Shown here in pieces: positions 31,545 through 42,785 of a stretch of 64,000 nucleotides of DNA. A program made the translations under genes and the position numbers. The stretch covers positions 186,001 through 250,000 of the forward strand of contig JAFEMH010001489.1 of NCBI GenBank assembly GCA_022495995.1. Direction: 5' to 3'. The stretch comes from Adenophora triphylla var. japonica (Eukaryota; Streptophyta; Magnoliopsida; Asterales; Campanulaceae). The first letter of the stretch is position 1. The number at the start of each line of letters is the position of its first letter. The notes below the pieces were generated by a model. The model made no database searches. It was not told the origin of the DNA and saw nothing but the letters and a program-made list of their open reading frames with translations.

Positions 31545-32772
31545 CGATTCCTCCCTCTTGTCTCTCTCCACCAACTGCCCCCCTCTCTCTCTCCACCGAT
31601 TTTCCACATCTTTCTATCTTCCTTTCCTTTCTTTTTTCTTTTCCTCTCTTTTTAATTTGTTTTGTACTCTGCAATTTTTCTATTGTCTCCAATCAAATTA
31701 ATTTAACCACAAAGATTAATACACATAAAAATGATGCCCATTTCTCAAAGAAATTATGCCTACTCTTTTGAGCCCCCACCAATCCACCACCATCCTCCAC
31801 GACTCCCCCACCTCTTCACCGCATGCCCACTCTTCTGAGGCCCTACACGGCCACCACCATCTTTCACGACCCCCCTCACCTCTTCTCTGCTCACGCCCCC
31901 TCTGCACCTATCTAGATCTGGATTTTATCTTTAAACCCACTTTTCTCTCTCTCTCTCTCCCTCCTTACTCATCCATATCCGACGTTTTCACCATATGTTG
32001 GAATTCAAAAATTAAACACTCAATGAGATTCATATAAATCAGGAAACATGGCGAGATGATGATGGCAAATGAAGTGCTTCTAGAGAGAGGAAATGAAAGG
32101 AAAAGGAAGATGAAAATAGAAGGGAACATACGATTTAATAATTACCGATTGTGACTAACGATTCTTCAATCGTCGGGAGTTATTGAAACCTAACACCACC
32201 ATAGTTGCTCTCTTCATCTTTTTTGGTTTTGGTTATGGTTTTGGGTGTTTGGGTGAATGTGTTTAAACATGTAAAACCGTAAAAGTGAGGAGAAAGAGTC
32301 TTAAAAAAAATAGGAAAAGAGAAAACCATTTGCTGGTTTTCAGTTTTGAAATTCAATGTACAACACTTGTCATAAAAGTGTATATATACTCTACCATATT
32401 TCAACATGTGTCCTTAACTTAGTTAAAAAAAAAACTTGGGTCCAACATTTGTCAGAATATGGGAGCTCATGCACACATCAACATCAGCAAGTATATTTCC
32501 ATTGTGGACTAAATTTTTGTCTTATTCAAGTAATGGGAAATGACAAATTTGTCCTTGATAGTGATGTTTCTAGGCAGGAACTTGCACTATCCTTGTTTAA
32601 TATATATAGAGATAAAGATAAAGATAAATATTTCAAGAATTATGCATTTTCGAAAATACCCTTAATGATGAGCTGGCTGAAACTGTTACTAAAATGCCCT
32701 TGCATATGAAGAAATTTGCAACTATCTTCCTTTAATATATATAGAGATGTGTTAAAAAAACAAAATTTTTTG

Positions 32773-33931
32773 AGCAGCTTCCATGTGTTTAAGGTCCTTC
32801 TGAAGAGCCTTACACATGGTGGCAAGCATAAGGCATGTCACATCATTAGAATCATCAACATGTTTCTTGTGAGCATCCTTATCTGCCCTTGAAGCATTGG
32901 CAGCAGGTGGAGGTGGAACGGGTTCGTCAAGAACGTACATTTTCTTCTCTTTCCTTAGAACAATTCTTAGGCTTCTGATTCAATCAGAATAGTTTGTACC
33001 ATTCTCTTCGAGCTTGTCCTTCTCAAGGACTGATCGCAGCGACAGGGGTTGATTATTGTGAGTTGCCATTACTACAATAAAATATGCAAAAAATGAAACA
33101 CATAAGTATCAACACATTTATCATCTAAGAGCAAATAATGTATTTCATAAATACTCTCACTAAATTATACACCTTCAAATACAAACATGTATCATATAAT
33201 CATACCAGGCTAAGATCCATATTTCACTTGATTTTGGTTTAACTGAGTCAATGCCCGAAATCAAGCTATTTAGGTAGATAACATCAATCATATCATATAT
33301 GACTCTTAGATCTTTTATGAGATTTCCTAAGACATCATATGTCAAAAACATGTTTTAAATCTCATCTATGCCTTGAGTCAAATCTCATTTGAAAGCTCCA
33401 ATTAAGTCAAACCTTTTTCAAACGTATGAAACATGGAACGATGCACCTAACTGAGTCAAAACTACATCAACCACTATCTCATCTTGATCACAAATTAAGA
33501 TATAATGATGCACCCAACTGAGTCGAAACTACATCAAAATACCCTAAAATATCACAAGTGTTCTAATCAAGGGATGGCATAAAACTTAAATATTTAGAAG
33601 GTTTTACACATATCAACAAACATCGCATGGTTGTAAATTATAAACATAGGGCTTCACAAAATATTCCAACCAAACAATTTGATACAATTTTGAGAATTTA
33701 CTAATCTAATTAATTATATTAAACATATCAATAACCTATGTAAAAGATTAATCACATTAACCAATTATTAATCACAAACATGGCATATCATATATACATG
33801 TTTTCATAAAACAATACACAATACACATAAAACATAGATCTATTTCATATAGCATGGATAGCAATTAATCAAATTAAATCTAGCATGCCAATTTCAATCC
33901 TATTCATGATAAGACGCGACTCTGATACCAC
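32773..33931 (-). mobile_element. Truncated 5' internal part of the second copia family (leader and gag start)
   Basis: On the minus strand it begins at the primer-binding site (TGGTATCAGAG, 33919-33929), runs through a leader of about 0.85 kb and enters gag at 33069. It reads to the segment encoding LMLATMCKALQKDLKHMEAA, then breaks off 25 bp from the Helitron edge. It is nearly identical to 39351-40208. In gag a TGA replaces the Trp of the DWIRS motif near 32980. With the LTR at 33932-35670 and the internal region to its right, this forms an internal-LTR-internal arrangement. Confidence 0.85.
33919..33929 (-). other. Primer-binding site, initiator tRNA-Met (second copia)
   Basis: Minus strand TGGTATCAGAG directly outside the LTR that starts at 33932. 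Confidence 0.85.
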
Positions 33932-35670
33932 TGTTGGGTTTTGGGGTTACAAACGCAGCGGAAGAACTTTGAAATAATACAAAACCCTAAGCCCTTGAAT
34001 CCGTCTAGCATGAAGAGATGAAAACATGAAGATTTACATACCTTGAATGCGATCAAGTTTGTTCAAAATAGATCTCAAACTTCAACCTTTGAATTTGATG
34101 ATGAAACTTGGATCTTCTTCTTCCTTGTTCTACCTTGGTGATGAATCAACAATGGAGATCTTCAAGCTTTAGGAGATAAAGTAACCTCCCTCTAATGGTG
34201 ATCCACACGCAAACGAACCAAGAACTCTTCTTGTTAGATTGCTAGATGATCCTTTCGATTATTGAATCAATATTCAATAATCAAAGCCAAAACGATGGAA
34301 TTAATTTGGGATTTATTTGATTTTGATTCTCAATCAAATATCAAATCTCTAGAGTTTCATAAACCTAGAACAATGTTATGTGTAGTGAAGTTTATGGCTG
34401 CCAAAAGATTGTATTTATATCTTATATAAATCCCCTAACAATTAGGGTAAAATCTTTGACCAAACCAAAACCTTTCCAACCAAGGATTCTACGTACGGAC
34501 TGAAATTCTCTCAGGGCACGACTCGTGCTCCTGGGCACAACTCGTGCCATGAGTCGTTCCAGGCAGTCACGAGTGGTCCAAGCCAAATTTCAGTCGTACC
34601 ACGACTCATGACAAAAAATGCACTCATACTGATCAAGGGAATGACTCGTGCCCAAGGGCACGAGTCGTGCCTAGTCCCACAAAGTCAAAAGTCAACGAGT
34701 TGTTCCTTGGTTGCCAAAACGCAGTCCTACTGCTCCTGTTACTAGTTGTGACCCTTGACACGAGTCGTGACCCAGGGCACGAGTCGTGCTCCTGGTCACA
34801 AGTCGTGCCAGAACCCAAAATCCATAATTTTCTGCCAATGATCAAATTCGTTCTTTGTGTGTGACCCAATAGGAATTATATTATGTTGGTAGTGAGTCGA
34901 AACATCGACCTCACAAGACATAAGTGGTTTCTAGCAAACCATTTTATCTACCCAATTAATATAACATCAAAGCTTGATTCCTCGATATATCAAATGTCAC
35001 AATCCCTTTGTCCACGATGTCAAATTGAACATGATTCATGGTCCATGTCAACTCACATGTTCAATGCTTTCTCGATTCCGAATATGTTGATAATCCAAGT
35101 GCATTTGATATCTATCAAATCTCTTGTGTGTGGCCACACATTTCATCAACATCATTCATCGAGGGGACCAAGCGAACATCTCTCACACAGAGAGGAACAA
35201 ATCCCATCTTGACTTATCATTCTTCCCTACAAGAATCCAATCGTGCCAACATAGCCCTTATTGTTATCCGATTAGAGATAGTGTTAGACTATATCAAACA
35301 CAATGTCCATCAGACGATGATAATTTCAGGTTCAAAGGATTCAATGACACGACTATCATGAGATTTAATCATGATACATATGACTATAGACCATGTCATA
35401 AATCTCATCGGTAGGTCATGTCCAATACTTGTTCTCTAGTAAGTATCCATAAGTGTAATGTGTATCACATGCATATAATCATCTCCATGATTATCCACTA
35501 CCAACTTATACTAGTTATTCACAATAACTAGGGACGCAGTTCAATATAATAAACATGTAAACACATAATGAACCAAATAAACTTTCTCTATAATAAATGA
35601 TAAAGATGATTACATAGCAGTTTAAGTTATAAGTCAAACAAAACTAAACGCCTAGGGCATTACACAAACA
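33932..35670 (-). repeat. LTR of the second copia family
   Basis: About 1739 bp. It begins TGTTGGGTTTTGGGGT and ends TACACAAACA (plus orientation). A primer site flanks it on the left and a purine tract on the right, so it serves as 3' LTR of the right-hand internal region and 5' LTR of the left-hand fragment. Around 34510-34810 it carries a cluster of GGGCACGA(C/G)TCGTGCC motifs in both orientations, the counterpart of the cluster in the first copia's LTRs. Confidence 0.88.
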
Positions 35671-35859
35671 ATCTCCCACTTGCACTAGGATCCATCTATG
35701 TATCGTATACCCATGGACCTCACATGACCATCATGCTTTGCTTGTGCGAGGGGCTTTGTAAGTGGATCTCCAATGTTATCATCGGTTGATAATTTGCATA
35801 TCTTAACGTCTCCCATATCCATGAACTCTCGAATGAGATGGAAACGTCTAAGTATTTGT

Positions 35860-37304
35860 TTGGATCGCTAATGTGACCTTGGTTCCTTTTCTTGTGCAAT
35901 GGCACCATTATTGTCACAATAAAGTTCCACCGAATTAGTGATACTTGGAACAACTTCCAAGTCACTAATGAACTTCTTGATCCAAACTGCCTCCTTAGCT
36001 GCATCGGATGCCGCTATATATTCGGCCTCAGTTGTAGAATCGGCTATGGTACTCTCCTTGGAACTCTTCTAACAAATTACACCTCCGTTAAGCATAAACA
36101 TAAATCCCGACTGCGATCGAAAATCATCCTTGTCAGTTTGGAAGCTTGCATCTGTGTAACCTCTTACAACAAGATCATCTTCCATCCCTCCAAAGATCAA
36201 GAACGCATCCTTAGTCCTTCTTATGTACTTAAGGATCATCTTAACTGCCATCCAATGGTTTTCACCAGGATCAGATTGGTATCGAATCGTCATGCTTAGA
36301 GCATACGAGACGTCGGGTCTAGTACAAATCATAGCGTACATGATAGATCCAATAACTGAAGCGTATGAAACTTCATTCATCCTCTTTCGCTCGTCAGTTG
36401 TCTTAGGACACTGATTCTTGCTAAGAGTAACACCATGACCCATTGGCAAGTTGCCTCTCTTAGAATTTTTCATCTTGAATCTTCTAAGAACCTTGTCAAT
36501 GTAAGCACTTTGACTCAAACCAATTATCCTTTTAGATCTATCTCTATTAATATTGATGCCAAGGATGTAAGCGATTTCACCCATATCTTTCATTGAGAAA
36601 CATTTCCCTAACCAAGACTTGATAGTCTGAAGTGCAGGAATGTCGTTTCCAATGAGTAATATATCATCGACATACAACAAGAGAAATAATACTATGCTCC
36701 TACTGAATTTCATGTATACACAAGGTTCATCTTCTTTTTTGACAAAACCAAACTCTTTGATTTTCTCGTCAAAACGAAGATTCCAACTCCTAGAAGCTTG
36801 CTTCAATCCATATATGGATCTCTGCGACTTGCACACTTTGTTAGAATTTCTTGGATCGACAAAACCTTCGGGTTGTGTCATATACACATCCTCGAGTAAC
36901 TTCCCATTAAGGAAAGCCATTTTGACATCCATTTGCCATATCTCGTAGTCATAATACGCGGCTATGACAATTAAAATTCTAACAGACTTAAGCATGGCAA
37001 CAAGTGAAAAGGTTTCATCATAGTCGACACCATTAATCTGCCTATATCCCTTTGCTACAAGCCTAGCCTTGTAAGTATGCACCTTCCCATCCATGTCAGT
37101 CTTCTTCTTGAAGACCCACTTGCACCCTATGATTTTTACACCTTCGGGTGGCTCAATCAATTTCCAAACTTGATTATCCGACATGGATTGCAATTCGAAT
37201 TCCATGGTCTCCAACCATTTATCCAAATCAGAAGTGGACATCGCCTCTTGATAGGAAGTAGGTTCGTCATTCTCAATGACTTCCACTTCATTACTTTCCG
37301 ACAC
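35860..37304 (-). pseudogene. copia RT and RNase H (second element)
   Basis: From the Met at 37304 a 411-codon stretch covers the integrase-RT linker (NDEPTSYQEAMST), the RT (CKWVFKKK, KARLVAKGY, QMDVKMAFLNG) with catalytic YVDD at residues 211-214, and RNase H start GYTDASFQTDKDDF. The RT motif normally reading FSPVA is FSLVA. A TAG at 36069, where Trp is expected after the GGVIC segment, interrupts RNase H. The correct frame continues beyond it (STIADSTTEAEYIAASDAAK, then YCDNNGAIA) until another stop near 35870. One or two nonsense changes thus inactivate a catalytically plausible enzyme. Confidence 0.88.
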
Positions 37305-37331
37305 AAGAAATTCATATCTCTCGGGTGCGGA

Positions 37332-38648
37332 TCATAACCTATCCGATCTACGATGGACTTGTGGATCTTGAACCGATTCCACAACTCCTTCTGGATTTGG
37401 TTCAGTCACTACTATTGGTTCTATGTTACTTTCGGGTTCTTGAATTTCATCAAGATCAACTTTACTCCCACTAGTTCCTTTATTGAGAAACTGTTTCTCA
37501 AGAAAAGTACCATATTGAGCAACAAACACTTTGTTCTCATTGCGGTTGTAAAAGTAATACCCTTTAACCAACGAAAATAACCTGTCAGATTTAGGTGATA
37601 ACTTATCAGAGACAAGTCTCTTCACATAAGCTTCGCAACCCCAAATATTCATGAAAGACAAACTAGGTTTTCTTCCATGTCACATCTCATGTGGGGTTTT
37701 AGGAGCCGATTTAGTAGGGACTTTGTTCAGTGTGAACGCAGCAGTCTCTAATGCATGTCCCCAAAAGGAAATAGGAAGGTCAACTTGACTCATCATCGAA
37801 CGAACCATATCTAATAAGGTTCTATTCCTCCTTTCGAAAACACCATTCCAATGTGGTGTTCCGGGTGGAGTCAACTCTGAAACAATTCCATAGTTTTTGA
37901 GATGATTGTCAAACTCTTGGCTCAAATATTCACCACCACGATCGGATCGAAGTGCTTTAATAGTTTTGCCAAGTTGATTTTGTACTTCATTTTGAAATGT
38001 TCTAAACATCTCAAACGATTTACTTTTGGACTTCATCAGATAGACATAGTCATATCTAGATAAGTCATCGGTGAATGTAATGAAATTTCGAAATCCTCCC
38101 CTAGCAATGTTACTCATTGGTCCACATACATCGGTATGTATTAGGCACAATAAGTCACTAGCCCTTTCACTACTCTTAGTGTAGGGTGGTTTGGTCATTT
38201 TTTCCAATAAACAAGACTCGCATATCTCATATGATTCATAATCATGTGAGTCTAACATACCATCCTTATGGAGTTTAGAAATGTGCTTCTCGTTTATTTG
38301 ACCAAGCCGGCAATGCCACATGAACGTGTTGTTCACGTCATTCGGTTTAGACTTCTTGTCCACATGATAAACATTTTCAACATTATTTTGTTTCTCATCA
38401 ACATCAAGAACATAAAGGCCATTAAATGAACTTGCAATACCATAGAGCATATCATTTAAATAAATATAAAACTTCTTATTTGCAATAAGAAAATTATACC
38501 CTTCATTATCCAAACAAGAAACAGAAATAATATTTCTACTCAAATCCGGAACATAGTAACAATTGTTAAAAACAAGTACTAAGCCACTAGGTAAAGTTAC
38601 ATCATATGTCTCTATGACTAATGCATCAACTCTTGCTCCATTCCACAC
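37332..38648 (-). pseudogene. copia integrase (second element)
   Basis: The upper part (38648-37680) carries the zinc finger WHCRLGQI with CESCLLEKM (its second His is Gln) and the catalytic core HTDVCGPM, TFTDDLSRY, SDRGGEYLS and FERRNRT. It stops after KTPHEM at 37680, where the first copia reads on into WHGRKPS. The lower part (37661-37332) continues with MNIWGCEAYVKRLV but lacks a few residues around the VGY motif. TAG at 37332 then separates it from RT. Zinc-finger and reading-frame defects make it non-functional. Confidence 0.85.
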
Positions 38649-38696
38649 ATGTAGGTCAACTTCACCATGTTTGAGTAGCTTCCTATTCCTTAGTCC

Positions 38697-39643
38697 CTAC
38701 ACATTTAAACAAATGTGATATTCACATCCGGTATCTAATACCCATGAACTAGAAATAGAAATGAAAATATCTATCACATAGATACCTGAATCAGAAGCAA
38801 TCGGATTGCCCTTCTTCGCCTTTAGGCCTTCCTTGTAAGCCTTGCAATTACGCTTCCATTGACCAACCTCTTGGCAGTGGTAGCAAATCGCATCCTTTTG
38901 AGACACTTTGGGAGCCTCTCCGGCAACGACAAATTTTGCCTTAGGTTTAGCAACACTTGCTTTACCTTTGTTACCTTTCTTGAACCCTTTTCCTTTGTTA
39001 ACCATTAACACGTTTGTCATTCCGGGCTTCTTCATATTCTTCTCTCCGGTCATAAGCATCGCATGCAATTCCGAGAGATTCTTATCCATGCCACTCATGT
39101 GATAGTACATTATAAAATGACCATAACTTTCAGGCAATGAATTCAATATCGTATCCGTGGCGAGTTCCAAACTCATCGAATTTCCAAGCCTTTCGAGATG
39201 CTCAATGTGACCCTTCATCTTAAGGACATGAGCACCAATCGACTGCCCCTCTTGCATCTTGCATGCATTTAGGGCTTTAACCACATCATACCTCTCTTGT
39301 CTATCTTGCACTTGGTACATTTCCTTTAAGCGCTCGGCTAGATCAAAAGCAGCTTCCATGTGTTCAAGGTCCTTCTGAAGAACCTTACACATGGTGGCAA
39401 GCATAAGGCATGTCACATCATTAGAATCATCATCATGTTTCTTGTGAGCATCCTTATCTGCCCTTGAAGCATTGGCAGCAGGTGGAGGTGGGACGAGTTC
39501 GTTAAGAACGTACATTTTCTTCTCTTGCCTTAGAACAATTCCTAGGCTTTGATCCAATCAGAATAGTTTGTACCGTTCTCTTCGAGCTTGTCCTTCTCAA
39601 GGACTGATCGCAGCGACAGGGGTTGATTATTGTGAGTTGCCAT
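38697..39643 (-). pseudogene. copia gag and start of protease (second element)
   Basis: The start codon at 39643 opens a leader peptide (MATHNNQP, then SLRSVLEKDKLEENG). A 1-bp deletion near 39550 shifts the frame. From 39557 the frame is open for 286 codons through LMLATMCKVLQKDLEHMEAA, HIEHLERLGNSMSLELATD, a zinc knuckle CYHCQEVGQWKRNC (the His is Gln) and protease WVLDTGCEYHICLNV. A stop at 38697 cuts protease from integrase. This is the capsid/nucleocapsid part of the copia polyprotein. Confidence 0.87.
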
Positions 39644-40208
39644 TACTACAATAAAATATGCAAACAATGAAACACATAAGTATCAACACATTTATCATCT
39701 AAGAGCAAATAATGTATTTCATAAATACTCCCACTAAATTATACACCTTCAAATACAAACATGTATCATATAATCATACTAGGCTAAGATCCATATTTCA
39801 CTTGATTTTGGTTTAACTGAGTCAATGCCCGAAATCAAGCTATTTAGGTCGATAACATCAATCATATCATATATGCCTCTTAGATCTTTTATGAGATTTT
39901 CTAAGACATCATATGTCAAAAACATGTTTTAAATCTCATCTATGCCTTGGGTCAAATCTCATTTGAAAGCTCCAATTAAGTCAAACCTTTTTCAAACGTA
40001 TGAGACATGGAATGATGCAGCTAACTGAGTCAAAACTACATCAACCATTATCTCATCTTGATCACTAATTAAGATATAATGATGCACCCAACTGAGTCGA
40101 AACTACATCAAAATACCCTAAAATATCACAAGTGTTCTAATCAAGGGATGGCACAAAACTTAAATATTTAGAAGGTTTTACACATATCAACAAACATCGC
40201 ATGGTTGT

Positions 40209-40810
40209 TGTTTTGGTAGAAAAAACAATAGAATAGAATCTTAACTTTGATTAGTGTGTGGATTGAACAATAAGGAGGGGACTATGGAATTTGACTATAT
40301 GGAAAAAAAGCGTAAAAAGAAATAATGACACCACGATTTGTTAACGAGGAAAACCTTGGAGGTGATAACCTCTTTGGAAAAAACCCCGGGAGTTAGGTCT
40401 CCAACCTTAAAAGTTTCACTATAATGATCACGGATACAACTTTGGAAGATAATGGAGAGGATTACAAGAGCCTGTGTGTAGAATGTGTGTGCGTATGAGC
40501 CTTAGTGTATGTTCCGTCTCCATTTCCCCTTAAATATAATTAAGTATGAAAGAGTCAAATATTGTTCCTACAATCTCGGGATATAGGCTTATCCTTTCAA
40601 CCTCCGTGAGACCAAGTCGCCCTAGCCGTTGAAGGTGTGTTGAACGTGTTGGAGAATATCCCGCATTTCTCTCTTAATCACTGGAAAATAAGAATAAAGA
40701 TTTTAGTAAATATTAAATAAGTAAATATTAAAACAATACTTACAGTGGAATGACATCTTGATATGCAGGATCAACTGAAGATGTCACCATGCTGAAAAAT
40801 ACCCACAACA
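40209..40810 (-). repeat. Tat LTR, first copy
   Basis: The boundary at 40209 is firm, since foreign copia sequence abuts it. The other boundary is inferred: in a shared-LTR array repetition alone cannot place it. I chose 40810 because on the minus strand a purine-rich GAGGACAAAT precedes TGTTGTGGG, giving TGTT...AACA ends. A good TATA box (CCTATAAAGA, minus, 40943-40952) lies outside this, so the LTR may extend to about 41000. Inside, 40743-40681 has the form of a 63-bp AT-rich intron on the minus strand (GTAAGTATTG...ATTTTCCAG). Confidence 0.55.
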
Positions 40811-41178
40811 ATTTGTCCTCAAAAACATTTGACTATGTAGGCAATCAAGAGGCAAAATGTTTTTCTGTCCCATTAAATGTCCAACCGCCAGCTCTATTTG
40901 ATAGGACGGTTTAGGGATACGAGGCGGTTTAGAAAGGAAGAGTCTTTATAGGAACTAGTAACCGCAATTCCGGATAACCATCAAATCTTCTCTCAATTCT
41001 TATCTAGATCTGACGTCTCCTACTATATTACGGCGAGAGTAACCCCAAAGAGCGCATTTGTTATCCCTTCTCCTTCAATACATAGTTGCGACGTTCTCCA
41101 AAAAAGTGAGCCGTAATCAATGTGTTTATTGAATTTGCAATTCTAAAAATCCTTGCTAACATATATCCTTACATGCAA

Positions 41179-41850
41179 GTGACTCGATCCGGCTTCACAA
41201 CGAGTGATATTGTAGCCAAATACAAAGGCAAGATGAAAGCGGAAGAGAACATACCGTAGACGGATAAGATTACTCCGAAAAGAATAAGGGTAGAACAGAT
41301 CTCCGGTGTGGAGAAACAAATTTGGAAAGAAGACGTGTTGGAGAATCAGGTAAGAATTAATTTGGGTCATCAGGTACATTGATCCTCTTTTATTTTAGTA
41401 AAATGCCTCTTTTTGTTTGTTGATGACAGATTGTCTCGATGGCTAAGTTAATGTCCAAAGAAATCAGGATATGGAGGGAAAAATGCGATACCTTTGATAT
41501 GAGTAGGGTTGAATATTAGAAGGATTTGAAAGAAGCTGCAAGGATAATAAGGGAAAAGGGTTTGGAAATCGTAGACAAGAACGAAGAGATACTAAAATGG
41601 CGGTCCAGGCTTGCGAGTGTCGACATCAGTCATGAAAGGGAAATGGAAGCATTTCGGGATGACTGGTGCATGAGATCGCAAAAGCAGCGAAACTAGGATC
41701 CAAATGATTGAAGAATATCAGCAGAGAGCATGTGAATTGGAACCCGAACGATGAGAAAACGGCTTTGCAATGATCCATGACGAAAAGGCGAACGAAGTCT
41801 CCAAGGATCTTGAGCAGATTGATGATGATCATGACAAATACATGGGATGA
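41179..41850 (+). pseudogene. Antisense spliced coiled-coil ORF, first Tat unit
   Basis: Runs opposite to gag-pol. Exon 1 (to 41349) encodes TRSGFTTSDIVAKYKGKMKA and ends ENQ followed by GTAAGA. An 80-bp intron ends TTGATGACAG at 41429. Exon 2 continues in phase 0 with IVSMAKLMSKEIRIWREKC and a long charged, probably coiled-coil region, ending near HDKYMG and TGA 41850. In this copy TAG replaces codons in NIPET and in VEYEK, and there are frame breaks near 41660-41770. Extra antisense ORFs between pol and the 3' LTR are known in some Tat elements (for example Retand and Grande), function unknown. Start uncertain: a possible acceptor (ACATGCAG in the other copies) suggests an upstream exon. 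Confidence 0.6.
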
Positions 41851-42785
41851 CTCTTAGGATGGGAAAAAGAGTAGGATGCTTAATAAGAAAGAGCAGAAGT
41901 TTGGAGAAGTTACTCCTAATGCAACACCTGCGGCAGAAGCCACCTAAAAAAGAAGGTAAAATAACTTTGTTCTTGGTTTTTTGATGACGTTACTGGGGTG
42001 GAATCCCTTAAAACTATTTTAATTTTAGTTTGGTTATGTAATGGGTCCATAAGGACCAAAGACAATCTTTTTTACGTGTTGGGTTGGTCCAACACTTTTG
42101 CACTTTAACGTTGGTAGCTTGGATATTTTTATGGTTAGTTTAATCTAGTTAAAGTTTAGTCGTTTTCAAGCATGTCAGGGCTTGTTTTCTTTTGGATGAA
42201 ATTTTTCTTTATACGGTTATTTGTTATGTTCGTAAGGTGACATGTTAGTATGTCAAAACTGTGAATACTTAAGATGACATGTATATGCCATAACCCGTAG
42301 ATACTTTAGATGACACGTATATGTCATAACCATAAGAATAATGCGTAAGATCAATCATTTAACTGAGTGGGAATGGGTAAGCTATATGAGTTTACCCATA
42401 TAGGCCCACCCCACACCTCAATTAAAGAGATAGCTTGCGTTCCAGGCGAAGGTGTGGTAACCTAACATCTTAAGAAAGAGGTAATTAACTCTTTAAACCT
42501 TAGAAGGGATTGTGTACCTTTACTTAAGAAGAGATGGCCTCTAACGGAGGAGAATTCGTTGTTCTTTGCGTGCTTTCGATATGTCCCCATGTAAACATGT
42601 TAACACCTCATAAAACAGAAACATGTTAATAACGGACGCCAACTAATGTTGACGCCTCTCCACAAGGTACGTTAGCGACATCTTGATTTGTAGAGAAGTA
42701 AAAAAGTACATAGGAAAAAAGAAAGGTTACAAAAAATCAAAAGATGATCCATACCTGGAAAAGATGAGTTCATGGGGAATTTCGT
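41851..42785 (-). other. Non-coding tail between the antisense ORF and pol, first Tat unit
   Basis: AT-rich. Contains pairs of near-identical phrases (GATGACATGTATATGCCATAACC and GATGACACGTATATGTCATAACC, 42272-42322, described here by position) and no open frame of interest. Repeated almost unchanged in the other units. Confidence 0.5.

Larger units (their letters stand above)
29115..32747 (-). mobile_element. Non-autonomous Helitron
   Basis: Read on the minus strand, it starts TCTCTATATATATTAAAGG (32747) and ends CTAG (29118-29115). Nine bases before CTAG is a hairpin, CGTGC-ATC-GCACG. The flanks are A before and T after, the A^T target of rolling-circle insertion, and no duplication is expected. 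No RepHel protein is visible. The interior is AT-rich with microsatellites and a duplicated 105-bp segment. A second, related 5'-type terminus lies at 32612. Size about 3.6 kb if the outer terminus is used. Confidence 0.7.
35671..40208 (-). mobile_element. Internal region of the second copia element (PPT to leader), broken at 40208
   Basis: On the minus strand from 40208 downward: leader, gag (start 39643), protease, integrase, RT, RNase H, then purine tract AAGTGGGAGAT at 35671-35681. The leader stops abruptly at 40208, where the Tat gypsy array begins. The missing 0.3 kb of leader, primer site and 5' LTR would be expected beyond the right end of that array, outside the window. Several stops and frameshifts show it is defective. 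Confidence 0.88.
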
